Of a DNA stretch of 36,291 bases, positions 25,801 to 36,266 are shown piece after piece; within the stretch, counting starts at the first letter, position 1; each line of letters begins with the position of its first letter. Below the pieces are notes generated by a model. It made no database searches, had not been told where the DNA came from, and saw only the letters and a list, made by a program, of their open reading frames with translations. The position numbers and the translations under genes are program-made. The DNA lies in contig NW_014013530.1 of NCBI RefSeq assembly GCF_000611645.1, positions 1 through 36,291 on the forward strand, written 5' to 3'. The DNA is from Monoraphidium neglectum (taxonomy: Eukaryota; Chlorophyta; Chlorophyceae; Sphaeropleales; Selenastraceae).

Positions 25801-25961
25801 CAGTAAGTCATCGCGAACGGCTATGATCCGGCCGTGCAGCGCGATTTTAGTACGCATCACCGGGCTGCTGGATAAATCGATACTCACTTCGCGCCCGCGC
25901 TCCTGCCTGAGAAGGCCGAGCCCACGCTCGACTCACTCCCATAGCTCGATTGGCGCTCCAT
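13130..25961 (-). CDS. Giant TmcB-like multi-PAS membrane protein
   Basis: Member of the 'tiny macrocysts protein B'-like family of PAS-containing membrane proteins; the function in algae is not established. Twenty-nine exons join in phase to about 2346 aa: 25961-25888, 25652-25437, 25276-25225, 25046-24782, 24573-24296, 24043-23912, 23703-23392, 23215-23075, 22896-22774, 22614-22426, 22145-22087, 21907-21801, 21620-21519, 21324-21191, 20946-20786, 20586-20493, 20336-20097, 19884-19542, 19270-18838, 18647-18410, 18193-17582, 17406-16986, 16667-16538, 16311-15990, 15717-15483, 15281-15073, 14923-14832, 14692-14503, 14266-13130. Residues 1-440 hold several membrane helices and the family block [18 protein letters not shown]. 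About 440-613 are TPR/HAT-like helical repeats ([13 protein letters not shown]). The first PAS (about 615-728) has [18 protein letters not shown] and RHNGYLKAY. Further PAS-like units follow to about 1230. After a charged low-complexity exon 21, residues 1436-2346 carry at least four hydrophobic helices. No LOV flavin-cysteine motif is visible, so blue-light sensing is not indicated. Exons 3-4 are the least certain. Confidence 0.88.
15861..15911. repeat. Imperfect CA-rich repeat
   Basis: ACAAACAC/CACA-type repeat in the intron between exons 24 and 25 of the TmcB-like gene. Confidence 0.85.
16751..16933. repeat. Compound (CA)n-(CGCA)n microsatellite
   Basis: About 180 bp of CACA, then pure CA, then CGCA tetranucleotide units. 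It lies wholly within the intron between exons 22 and 23 of the TmcB-like gene (16985-16668) and fills more than half of that intron. Confidence 0.95.
18649..18837 (-). other. Probable GC-AG intron in the TmcB-like gene
   Basis: Exon 19 ends at 18838 and the intron begins GCAAGT rather than GTAAGT. The acceptor is ctgcccAG at 18649-18648. The phase-2 join AG|G restores the frame between HHLYR and YVALPSTTT. No GT donor nearby keeps the frame. AG|GCAAGT is the textbook consensus of the minor GC-AG intron class. Confidence 0.75.
21134..21155. repeat. (TG)n microsatellite
   Basis: About 11 TG units in the intron after exon 14 of the TmcB-like gene. The orientation is opposite to the other repeats in this gene. 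Confidence 0.95.
22350..22424. repeat. CGCA/CA microsatellite abutting a 5' splice site
   Basis: CGCA units followed by CA repeats run up to the exon-10 donor of the minus-strand TmcB-like gene (exon ends 22426). The transcribed intron therefore begins GTGCATGTGTGTGTGTG, and the splice donor is continuous with the UG tract. Confidence 0.93.
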
Positions 25962-26542
25962 GGTTCGAGCAGACACGCTGATACTCGCTTGCTACGCCGC
26001 TACGGGAGCTTTTCGCGCCCGCGGCTCACGCGGGGCCAACGGCTTGCCTGGATGGCAGGACCGTGACCTCCCTATTCTCTTGTATCAATTTTGATGCCCA
26101 TGGCGTTGAATCCCTCACCGCTTGGTCAAGATCGCCCGTGGACTGCGTGATCTCGCACAACACGACGACAGCCGAGTGTTTGTACAATACCGTACACGTT
26201 CAGGACCCTTAGTACGGCAGATTTCTCCCCGAAAAATATCATTATGTAAGCGGCAGCGTAATGGTTGATCAACACTGGCGGCACCGCGCTCACCCTCGCT
26301 GCTGGCACATCATGAATGCCATGGCTGCCATGCTGCCCCATGCAAGCGCTGGTTCAGCGCAGCAGCAAGGGCGCCAATCACACATTACACACAAGCGCAC
26401 CGCAGCGCAGATTGTTGAAGGGATTGTCAAAATGCAGGGCGGGTCTATCAACGGTAAACTGCGCAGGCCACAGCCCAAGCTCAGCTGGTTGCTGCTTGTA
26501 CAGCAGACAGGGCGGGAGAGCGACTGGCTTGTGCGTGATGTA
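25962..26542. other. Intergenic region upstream of the TmcB-like gene
   Basis: Contains the presumed promoter and 5' UTR of the TmcB-like gene and the 3' UTR of ubiquilin, both minus strand. No exon, TATA-like element or tRNA was recognised. Confidence 0.5.
26385..26389 (-). terminator. TGTAA polyadenylation motif, ubiquilin
   Basis: TGTAA on the minus strand about 155 nt beyond the ubiquilin stop, at a plausible distance for the poly(A) signal of this gene. Confidence 0.5.
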
Positions 26543-29500
26543 TCACGGGCCGCTTAGCAACCTGTCAACAGCCGCGTTGACGTTGCCACCGGTAGCTTGC
26601 AGAGCACGGATGTTGGCATCGCGGTCGAAGAAGCCCATTTCCTGCGCAGGGGTGACGGGCACAGCGCAAACGACGCCTTGAGCACAGGTCGCTGGCGTGT
26701 GTCGGTGGATGAGCAGAGCATGAAGATGCGTGAATGCACGTATGCACCAACAAAAAAACTACCAACTCATGCCCATATGCACGAACCATGTGGGTGCCTT
26801 TGAGGTGCTGTCATGACAGAAGAGAGAGACATCAGAAGTGATAGCAGTGAAGAAATACTCAAGGGGGCAAAAAGCCTAGCCTGAAAAATTCTTTAAATGA
26901 CCACTACAGACTGTGCGCGCCGCTCACCTGCAGCTGCTGCAGCTGGTTGGCAAAAGCCGTCTCAGGGTCCGCCACGGGCTGGGGCGCGCCGAGCGCCCCC
27001 AGGGGCCCCAGGCCACCCAGGCCACCAAGGCCACCAAGCCCGCCCAGGGCGGCCATCATCGAGTTGATGTCAGGCAGGCCGCCGCTGCCAGGTGCCCCGC
27101 CGCCGCCGCTGCCAAACGCGCCCCCGCCGCCCATCATGCCCGACAGCAGCGCCGCCAGATCGCCCGGTGCACCGGCCGTGCCAGCGCCCGTGCCAGCTCC
27201 CGTGCCGGCTGCAGCACCCGTTCCTCCAAGTGACTGCTGATGGGGAGAGTGGCAGCCATGGGTGGTGCTACAGCAGGAGAAGGAGCAGCAGCGGTGGCGA
27301 CGGTGGCAATGCACGCAAACCTGCACGAGCGCAACCCCGCCCTAGACACCTAGAACCCGCACGCGCACGTGCCTGCTGCATTCGCATGGCCGCCGACATC
27401 ATCTGGGGGTTGAGCATTGACCGCACAAAATCAGGGTTGCTGAGCATGGGCCGCAGCATGGGGTTCGAGTCCATCATTTGCTGCAGCATGGGGTTGGAAG
27501 CCACGATGCTGTCCAGCACCCCCGGGGCGCTCATCATGGAGGCCATCATGTCCATCATCGCGGGGTTGTCAGACAGCTGGGCGTATCGAAAGGCAAGGTT
27601 GGGGAGGCGTCAGTATTGGCCAAGTCTTGGCCACGGAAGCCAACACACAAAAGCAAGGGTTGAGGACTGGAGAAAGGAGAACATTGTCGTTGGCAAAAGG
27701 AGCAGCTGCCCACGCCACCTTATCACTGCGTCAAATACACCCACCTGCTGCATCATCGCTGCCTGCATGCCACTGTCAACGCCACCCATAGCGCCCATGC
27801 CGCCGAGCCCACCGAGCCCACCCAGGGCGGCCAGGTCGCCGCCCCCTGCCGCGCCGCCGCCGCTTCCAGCGCTACCTGGCAGACAAACACCAACACAGAA
27901 TGAGATAGCAAAACCAGCCTTGAGTTCATTCAGGTAGCGTCCATCATGCAGGGCTCCTTGCCAGATGATAATCAGCATATATGCAATTGAGTATTGGCCT
28001 GGCTCCGTGGTGTAGCCCACCTGTGCCACCAGCCCAGGGGTTGGGGAGCGGCTGCGTCCCGCTTGCGTTGGTGCCAGCCCCAGCACCGCCGCTGCCAGCC
28101 GCCCCCGTGCCAGTGCCACTCAAGCCCGCCGCTGCCAGCATGCTAGCCAGGGGGTTGGCAGGCGAGTCGCCGCCTGTTCCCATGCCCTGCGTCGCGTTCA
28201 TGAGAGGCTCCTGAACGTTCTCGTACAGCTGGCGCAGCGCGTTGAAGCCGCCTGGCAGTGCCTCCAGGTTAGACATGGCCCGGTCGTTGTTGCGCATGTA
28301 CTCGCGCATCAGGTTCTAGGGTAGGGGGGCGCGGGGAGGAAACGGCAGGCCGATTGGAGCTTCACACCAGCAGCCTGGCATAAGGAGGGTTCATCTGCCA
28401 GTCTGATTGGATACCGCTACGATAGAAGATCAAAGCGGATCCAGGCCTGTATCCACTCACTGGGTTGGACATGATGCGCATGGACTCGCGCATCAGCTCA
28501 GGGTTGTTGAGCAGCTGGGCAAACTCAGGGTTGCGCTCAGTAAGCTGCGGGTGGGAAGAAAGGAAGGAAAAGCAAGGCGGCATCAATCACAACGGCCAGG
28601 CTGCAAGCACAGCTGTGCCCTGGACGGAAATTTTGTACAAATTCATCCGCAGGTAAATCGAATCCCGATCGAACCCCAACGCACATGCTCACCTCGCGTA
28701 TGCCCGGGTGCGCCTGCATGATGGTGCGCATCAGCTCAGGGTTGTTCATCATCTGATGGCAGATGAGGCAGAGGGGCCAATGGAGGTTGGAGGACGTGAC
28801 CAGGTCAATAGCCGAAAGGCTAAGAGAGCAAACAACAGCTTGAAAGACGCAACCGGTGTGGGTTCCTCCAGACACAAAAAGAATGAGCCCTAGCAGCATC
28901 TGTGCTGCCCTGAACCTACCGCCTGCATCACAGGGTTGTTGGCCATCTGCGCCATCATGGCCTCGGGTCCACCGCCCAGGCCAGCACCAGCATCAGCAGC
29001 AGCGCCTCCAGCCGCAGCCGTGCTGAGGCCCGCCTGCGGGGTACCAATCAGAGCATTGCTCGTATGGAAAAGAGCCCAAGCTGCATCGCTTGATTGAGTT
29101 ATGAGTGGTGCACGAAAAAATTCAAAGGTACATCAGACCCAGCTCGCTCATCCGCATGCAACTACGCACCGCTGCAACCCCGGAGGACGTGGCGCTGCCA
29201 GCCAAGGTGGGAGCCGAAGAGGAGGCCCCGCCTGCAGTCGAGGACCTGGCGTGCGCTCACGGAGATACATGCAGGCAGGCAAAGGCAGCCGTGAGTGGGC
29301 ACTATCTGGATGCATATGCCGATGATGGGTGCATGCTGAATAAGCCTGCACGCTGGTGCAGACCAGCAGTACTGAACCGCCACGGCTTCCATGCTCCGCA
29401 AGGGCAGAGTGGGCGCACCACATGGTTCCCACATGCAGGCGCTGCTCACCCTTGGGTGCCGCCTTGCGGCTTGCCACGCACGAGGTGCAGGATATGGTCT

Positions 29501-29817
29501 TCAGCAATGCCTGCAGGTCCAATCGCGCATGGATAAGGTCACGTCTGCGTTTCAGCGCGCTATGCAAACAAGGCGATGCGACACCCGACCTAGGGTGCGC
29601 TTGGTCGGCGCGGGTGGTGCTGTGAAGACGCACCATAGCTCTCCAACGAGCGCTCGTCCTTCAGGATCTGTCCGCGCCAGACAAGCCTCTGCTCCGTGGC
29701 CGGGATGGAGCAGCTGGGAGCGAGCTCCTCCTTGAGCTCCAGCACGGTCTTTTCCAGCCCCGTGTCGAGCTCTATTTTATTACCGCCCGCCGTTGGCTTC
29801 ACTGTTAGTCGAACCAT
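26543..29817 (-). CDS. Ubiquilin / DSK2 proteasome shuttle factor
   Basis: UBL-UBA shuttle protein that carries ubiquitinated or misfolded membrane proteins to the proteasome. Exons 29817-29634, 29498-29450, 29245-29170, 29033-28920, 28752-28693, 28544-28461, 28315-28021, 27875-27745, 27576 to about 27373, about 27233-26928 and 26641-26543 give about 533 aa. The N-terminal ubiquitin-like domain (about 1-78) contains [17 protein letters not shown] and [12 protein letters not shown]1-type segments follow: MANNPVMQA / [56 protein letters not shown], and [14 protein letters not shown] with repeated NPM motifs. Gly/Leu-rich spacers (GGLGGLGG) separate them. The final exon is a complete UBA domain ([25 protein letters not shown]). 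The exon 9 donor is uncertain: the phase-consistent site after MRMQQ is not a GT. The start ATG is clear. Confidence 0.93.
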
Positions 29818-30301
29818 AGCGTGTTGCGTCCACTAAGACAGATCAAAATTAGGTGATGCTCTTCAACGCACGCGACCCCGGCTGCAGAGTAGCGCAACCA
29901 AGCCTTATAGCTGTACACCAAGGCATGCGCTATGAATGAAGCGAGACATGATTCCTGCACAGGGAGTCTACAGTACTGTAAGCCCGTGCGCCGAGAGAGC
30001 GGGCGAGAAGCTGCGTCCGTAAGCGCTGGCAGCTCGACCCTGCAGCTGCAAGCTCTGAATTGGTGCGATCGCAACATAATCGTAACATGATGCCTGGCAG
30101 GTGCTTGCCATTGGACACCACTCTTGCAGATCACAACCGCGCCAAGATCAACAGCTTGAGCTCTGCCTGCAGCTGTCCCCAGTGTTTTGACAGTACAGCA
30201 CCAGCTGCGCTTCTGTGCCGGCATATACGGCGGGGCTTAGAAGGCTGGAATACTGGGACGCCGTCCCTGGGACGCTTACAAGCTGCCCGCAGGCCAGCAA
30301 G
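29818..30301. promoter_or_regulatory. Shared 484-bp divergent promoter region (ubiquilin / POT1)
   Basis: The ubiquilin start (29817, minus) and the POT1 start (30302, plus) face away from each other, so both promoters and 5' UTRs must lie in this interval. No TATA box or other named element was identified. The assignment rests only on gene layout. Confidence 0.6.
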
Positions 30302-31496
30302 ATGCGACTGGAGACGCTAGGTCAGGCCGTGGCACGTGTCCGGGGCCTGCCTGCCGGCGCACCCGACGTGCAGCGCCAGGCAACAGTGTTCGGTATTTTG
30401 CTGGACTGCTCGCTTCCCCGCCCATCCCGCGGCTCAGGTGGGTGGCCCGCCGTTTCGTGGGGCGCGATGGACCTTCACATCAGCACCTGCACTGTTTGTG
30501 TGCACGTTGTTGATGTCTCTTTTGTGCCAGCCGCGCTCAATAGGCACGTGCTCATACACACTGCATCCATTCAAATGATACTGCCTGATTTGTAGACCAT
30601 GTAGTCAACCTACGCATCATGGATGCCAGCACCATGGCAGACCCTGAGCTGCAGTGCGGCGTAGAGGTCATCGTCTTCAGCCGGGAGCCGGGAACCATGC
30701 CGCAGGCCATAGCCGCGGCCGACATCATCCGCCTGCAGAATGTGATGGTGGGCACGCAATCGTCGCGGCGGGCTGCGGTGTGGTGAAATAACGGTTGTAC
30801 AACCGCTTACAGCGGCTGAGGGGCGTGATCAGCGCACCACGCACACGCACACACATGTTTAAATGCAACCCACAGGTTCAGTTCTGGGGCGGCCGCATCC
30901 AGCTGATGGGGCAGCTGGCGCCGTCCCGGCCGTTCTCTTACCTGATGTTTGGCGGGGCGCTGGCAGCGCCAGACGTGCCCTACAGGCTTGGGGGAGGCCG
31001 CGAGGCGGCATGGCAGGTGGGTCGCTCGCATAATCGGCAGGCGCACAGCCGCGGCACGACCTCACACTAGAGTGGCAGCCTTCTGCAGCCCCAGCGATAG
31101 GCGCGGCTGTGACTCAGGCTTCATCATGCCCTTGATGCGACAGGTTTTTCCTGAGGATGTGGCCACCTTGTCGCAACTGCGGCTGTTGTCTGTGCAGCAC
31201 TCCCTTGTTAGCAGTGAAACAGGTCAGACCCAGGCTATCTAGCGGCTGTGGTGTTCAATTACAGCATGAGCTCTTGCGGGTGCACATGTGCGCCCTGCCA
31301 TGTGCATGCGCATGCACCTTCATGTCCTGAAACGCCCATGTGCAGACGGTAGTTAACCAAAATCCTAGCACTCCTACCCCTGCCCCAATCCCCAATCCAC
31401 CCCAGCCCCAGGCCGCCCTACCTACTTCCTGCGCAAAGTGATGGACCTGAAGCTACCACTCCTGGATGAGGCTGCAACTACGGCACTGCAGGAGCA

Positions 31497-31528
<32 letters not shown>

Positions 31529-31663
31529 CTTCTCACACACCGCAGCAGCAGAACGCACTCCGTGTATATGCGCCGGGCGAGATCCTCGACATGCGCTGCA
31601 AGGTGTGGTGCCCGAGCATGAACGGCTCGCTTGCGCACACAAGACGCGCGCGCGTGCGCGCGT

Positions 31664-31705
<42 letters not shown>

Positions 31706-33642
31706 CGCAGCTGTCAAGTGAAGGCCCAGGCCCTTGCATTCTGTGTTGGTGGACAAAGACGTGCATGCACAGTGTTTTCAGTATGCATCCATCTCCACGA
31801 CTCCTCCCTTCCCGCTACTGCTCCTACGACCGCCTGGCTCTCACCGCCAGGTGCTGGCCATTGACAGCCGTGCGCCCTTGGAGGCGGTCCTTTTCGTGTG
31901 GGACTCCACAGATGCACGCCCCATGCCGTGCAAGTGAGGTGCAGGGTGCCACGGGCGCAGGGTGGGCACATTGAGCGTGCCATGAGCACGAGAGCGGCAC
32001 AACTGGTGTGACACACACATCTCACAGGCGAGGTGCATGTGCTGCCACACACTGCATCGGCGGTTGTTGTATATTGCCGCAATCGTGCCGACTAACATAT
32101 CATTGTTGTTTGCGCGGTGTGCAGTGCGCACATGCCACCGGGCGTGTTTCGCGGACGTGAGCAGCTGCGCGCGGCGCCGTGCTACCGGGTGATGCCCCTG
32201 CTGCCAGGGGAACCGGGCGTTGAGGTGCGCGGGGTGCTAATGTGTGCGGAAGTGGGTGTGAGCCGAACCATTCCGGCATGTTGTTGTGATTGCCCCTTCT
32301 GGTTGTCGTGCTATCACCACCCCAGCACCGGGCCTCACATGCTGTCCCGTTGCAAGTTTCAGCATTTCGCTAAAACACCCATGAGCATCACCCTGAACTC
32401 GTGGACCACCCGCCAGGTGCTGCCCGACTTGCCACCCCTGGGCACAGCTCTGCCTGTTGTGGTTCCACAGCCTCGAGGCCAGCCACGGCGGCCCCTGCCA
32501 GCTGTGGGGGACTGGGTGAAGCTCAAGGTGGTGGGGCAGCAGCTGCACGAGGTGCGTGGCGGCAATCAGGGAAGGGGCCGTTTGAGAGACCGAGGGGGGA
32601 GCGCAGGGGGCGATGATTCCATGCAGTCAGCCTACACCTGGCACATGCGCTCCAGCCCCACTGACTCGCAGCGGAGCAACACCCCGTGTTGTAAATTCGC
32701 TTTTCCTCTCACCTCACACACAAGGGCAGGGCCAGCTGTCGCTCGTGACCGGCAGCTGCAGCCGCATCACTCCTGCCGTGGCAGACGCGCACTTTGAAGC
32801 CGCCTGGGCTGCGCGGCAAGCATCCGGCGACACCGTTGCAGTAGCCACGCGTCCTGTGACTTGGTGCCCAAACCACCGCGGGCTCCCCCTGGTGACGGTG
32901 CGGCATGTGCTGCAGCGACGGCTGGAGGGAGTCAGTGAGACGTACCGCCTGCTGGTCCGCATGACCAGGTAGGGCCATCAGGGAGGCTGGCAGCTCATCG
33001 CATCAACCGCCGCTCATGCACGTGGCGTGCAAACTGGCAGCTAAGGGGGCACTGAGATGCAACGCCTTTGCCCTTGGTGTGATGTGGCTCTTGCCCATTG
33101 GCATGCAAGAAGGGCGGTTTCTACGCCACGCTCTCTCTCGATTCCGATACCGCAGGCACCTCCCAGCCGACCCTCCGGCGATGTGCCGCTGCTGCCGCCG
33201 CACTGGCGAATGGTCCCTGGCGGCCAAGGTGCAGCTGGAGGACGCCACCGGCCGTTTGGACGCGCTGCTGCTGGGCCGCCATGCGCATGCCCTGCTCGGG
33301 GTGGCACCCTTTGACCCTGCTGCCAGCCCAGGGCAGGTGGCCGCCCTGACCAGGGCGCTGGCACTGCTGGGCCACATGGATTTGGGTGGCGTGGGCAGCG
33401 ACGGCGAGGGCTGCTCTTGGCTCGAGGTGGTGTTGAGCAGCGCTCACAGCACACGCGCTGCTACCGCGGCCAGGGAGGCCACGGCTTTGGCGGGTGGCAT
33501 CCACGGGGGCAGTGATGCCAATTTTATCGAGACGGTGTGTGGTCTGGGTGGCACTGCACTCAGTGACGTGGAGGCGCGGGTCCTGAGCGATCCGCGTGGC
33601 TGTGTGTACATGCTTCACGACACTTTCCTTGTCAGTGCCTGA
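30302..33642 (+). CDS. POT1: Protection of telomeres protein 1 (POT1)
   Basis: Telomeric single-strand-binding OB-fold protein that caps chromosome ends and regulates telomerase. Exons 30302-30437, 30596-30747, 30876-31016, 31144-31222, 31412-31602, 31851-31933, 32125-32224, 32417-32551, 32730-32968 and 33156-33642 join in phase to about 580 aa (plant POT1 about 450-470, human 634). OB1 (about 1-165) shows VFGILLDCSLPRPSRGSDHV then LRIMD, VEVIVFSREPGTMPQ and ADIIRLQNVMVQ, the expected POT1 strand order. OB2 (about 225-345) has GEILDMRCKVLAIDS, FVWDSTDARPMPC, VLPDLPPLGTALPV and VGDWVKLKVV. The C-terminal part begins GLPLVTVRHVLQ, carries a CRCC cluster (CRCCRRTGEW) and LEDATGRLDALLLG, as in plant POT1 C-terminal OB folds. 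A run of 11 Gln (31495-31527) sits between OB1 and OB2. Exon 7/8 borders are the least certain. Confidence 0.88.
31495..31527 (+). repeat. CAG trinucleotide repeat (polyglutamine in POT1)
   Basis: CAG CAA followed by nine CAG codons in frame in POT1 exon 5, encoding 11 Gln in the linker between OB folds. Confidence 0.97.
31664..31705. repeat. (CA)n microsatellite
   Basis: About 20 CA units in POT1 intron 5, roughly 60 nt downstream of the donor and preceded by a CG-rich alternating purine-pyrimidine run (gcgcgcgcgtgcgcgcgtg). Confidence 0.95.
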
Positions 33643-34145
33643 GGGAGGCTGAGAGCGGGCCTGGGTGACCGCTTGGCGCGTGGTAGCAGTAGGCGATATT
33701 GTGACGGTTGGGTTTCACGGGTCACTTGACCCTCGCTCTATTTCTTTCATGTATCATACTTTTATGACGGCACTTACAGACCCTTGCAGTTTGGACTTGG
33801 GGCATTGGTGGTTGCATTTGATGTCAAGATTGCGGTCAAAGCGGTCTGATGTCAGACTTGCCCATTCTGCATCACGTGTCACGGAAGTCCAGTGCCATGT
33901 GACATTCATCTTCAACTCACAGAGTGGCAATCATCTCTAACGCAACCCTTGACCTTATCATCTGTGCGCCGTGGCGGGAGTGTCGTCCAAGTGACACTGG
34001 AGAGCGCAACATGCAGCGCTCTGACTGTGGAGTGCGGTGCAAATCCGGTTATGCCTTTGATCACTGATAGCCGTCGACGCACAGGCTTCAGGCATATTGT
34101 GTTTGTGCATGAGAGCGCCGACAGGTTTGATCTCAGCAGCGCGCC
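33643..34145. other. Intergenic region between POT1 and NOP2
   Basis: About 500 bp holding the POT1 3' UTR and NOP2 promoter. No TGTAA motif was found on the plus strand here, so POT1 would need a variant poly(A) signal or a longer overlapping 3' UTR. No exon was recognised. Confidence 0.5.
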
Positions 34146-35396
34146 ATGGCGAAGCCCCAGCAAGCAGGTCCACGTGCTTCACAAAAGAGGTATTCAGCCC
34201 TTGCTCTCGAGCTGCCTGCGACACGGTGGTGGGGATGTACGCTGATCGTTTTGCTCATTTTGCAGGAAACCGGGTGCCGGAGCGACCGCTTCTGCCTCTA
34301 AAAAGGTTTGTTAAGCGCCTTGAGCAATGCTGCGGCGCTGTGTGGGACTGCGGCACAGCTCCGTCGACAGCCGCCGCACCAGTCGCCGCCGTCCGGTGAT
34401 TTGTGCTGCTGCGCAAGGGGCCCTGTGCGGCATCAACCTACTGCCACCTCATGCTTTGACACGCAAACAGGTGAAAGGATTCTCAGATGAGAATGCCAAG
34501 TGGCTCAAGCCCAAGAAGCAGGCGGCGCCGGTTGACAGCAGTGGTGACAGCGAGCCGGAGGACAAGCGGCCGACAGCCCGAGGCAAAAAGCAGCAGCAGG
34601 TGCAGCAGAAGCGGCTGCCATCCAAGCTTGAGAAGCATGCCAAGCAGCGAGGTGAGCTGCGGGGGCGTTTGGGGGATGCCCGTGGCAAAGGCGCAGGCTG
34701 TGGAGCAGCCGCACGTTGGCCCTTCCAGTAGCTCTTGTTGCCTGCTATAACGGGTGCCCACACCAAAAATTTGACTTGCCACCTTATGCATGTAAAACCG
34801 CCATCGGCGCCCCTTCCAGCCAGCGAGCCGTCGCCGAGCAGCTCCGATGAAGAGGGGAGCATGGGCGATGACGACGACGGCAGCGGCAGCGGCGGTTTCG
34901 TTGACGACGACGACCAGCTGCTGGGAATCTTGGGCGATGAGTTTGGTGGGGAGGAGGGCGACGAGGGCACCGGCAGCGGCAGCGAGGGCGAGGATGGCAG
35001 CGAGGAAGAGGAGGGCGGCAGCCTGCTGGGCAGCGAGAGCGATGACAGCGACGCAGGCGGCAAGAGGGGCGGGCTCCTGGGCAGTGAGGAGGAGGAGGAG
35101 GAGGAGGGGGAGGAGGAGGACAGCGATGACGACGACGATGACGATGACCAGCTGGCCATAGAGCGCCACAGCCGGCTGTTGGACAAGGCGCAGCGGCGTG
35201 CTGCGGCCGACGCTGACGCAGAGGCGCGCACAATGGCGGCGGGGCTGGACACCAACATTGAGGAGGTGAGCTTTTGCGTGGGTATGAGCGCATGCGTTTT
35301 TGCATGCTTGAGCGCGTTTTCGTTCATGCTTGCATGCAGTTGTGTGAGGGTTGGGTGATCCAGTGATATCACGAGAGTGGGCGCATGCCTGTGCAT

Positions 35397-35468
<72 letters not shown>

Positions 35469-36266
35469 CGCGTGCGTGCGCGCTCATGGGCATGCACGCA
35501 TGTGAGCGTGTGTGGACGTGTGTGCGTGCACATAGCAGGGCTACGACAAGTCGATTGGCGCAGCATTTCCGGTAGTGCGAGCCATCAAATGGCACGTGTG
35601 AGCGGCGTAAGCGCGATGGCAGGCAACTGTGCAGCGGGCATCAAGTGCTGGTGGCCTGCAACAAGACACCTGAATACTGCTGTTTCCAATCTCCCCCTGC
35701 CCTGCGCAGCACGAGCGCTTCACGCTGCCAAGCGGCCAGGAGGTGGAGGCCGAGGCGCATGCGCCGCCCGATTTGGAGGTGGTGCGGCGGCGGCTGAAGG
35801 AGACCGTGGGGGTGCTTGACAGCTTTGCCACCATGAGGCAGGCGGGCCGCAGCCGGGCTGATTACGTGGACCAGGTGGGGGGCGGCACGGCACATGGGGC
35901 CAGAGGAGTGCCCAGATGAGGGTGCCTCTGAACGGTGTGCAGCACTGAGGCGGCGCGCTTTATGCGCGCTCTTGTTCCGCAACGCAGCGTGCGTACATTG
36001 AGGCTGTTTGGGATGGCGCAAATGTGCCTGTCTACCATTTTTGAATGAACCCAGGCTGACAAAGGATGAACTTTCCCAATCACCCCATAGCCCACCTCAG
36101 CGCGGCTCTTTCCCGAATCTGCCCCTTCACCCGCCTCCCCCCTCAGCTCAAGCGTGACCTGGCGGTGTACTACGGGTACAACTCCTTCCTGCTGGACCAG
36201 ATCCTGGGGCTGTTCAAGCCGGCAGAGGCGGTGGAGTTCATGGAGGCATGCGAGGTCCCGCGGCCG
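34146..36266 (+). CDS. NOP2: 25S rRNA (cytosine-C5) methyltransferase NOP2, 5' part (truncated by window end)
   Basis: Nucleolar NOP2/NOL1 (p120) protein that methylates a cytosine in large-subunit rRNA and is needed for 60S assembly. Exons 34146-34189, 34266-34305, 34471-34651, 34820-35265, 35710-35874 and 36147-36266 join in phase; the gene continues past the window. The N-terminus is basic (MAKPQQAGPRASQKRKPG, then FSDENAKWLKPKKQ). Exon 4 is a long acidic Ser/Asp/Glu/Gly region ending QLAIERHSRLLDKAQRR. Exon 5 has LEVVRRRLKETVGVLDSF and RQAGRSRADYVDQ, and exon 6 LKRDLAVYYGYNSFLLDQIL with EFMEACEVPRP, the conserved block just before the methyltransferase domain. The SAM-binding site and catalytic cysteines lie beyond the edge, so activity cannot be judged. 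Exon 6 probably ends at the donor CCG|GTGGGT. Confidence 0.9.
35400..35482. repeat. (GT)n microsatellite
   Basis: About 32 uninterrupted TG units followed by GTGCGTGCG variants, in NOP2 intron 4 (35266-35709). It is the longest perfect dinucleotide tract in the window. Confidence 0.97.

Noticed and set aside
30552..30755. Minus-strand frame opposite POT1 exon 2
   Set aside because: The plus-strand frame carries the conserved POT1 OB1 strands flanked by correct splice sites.
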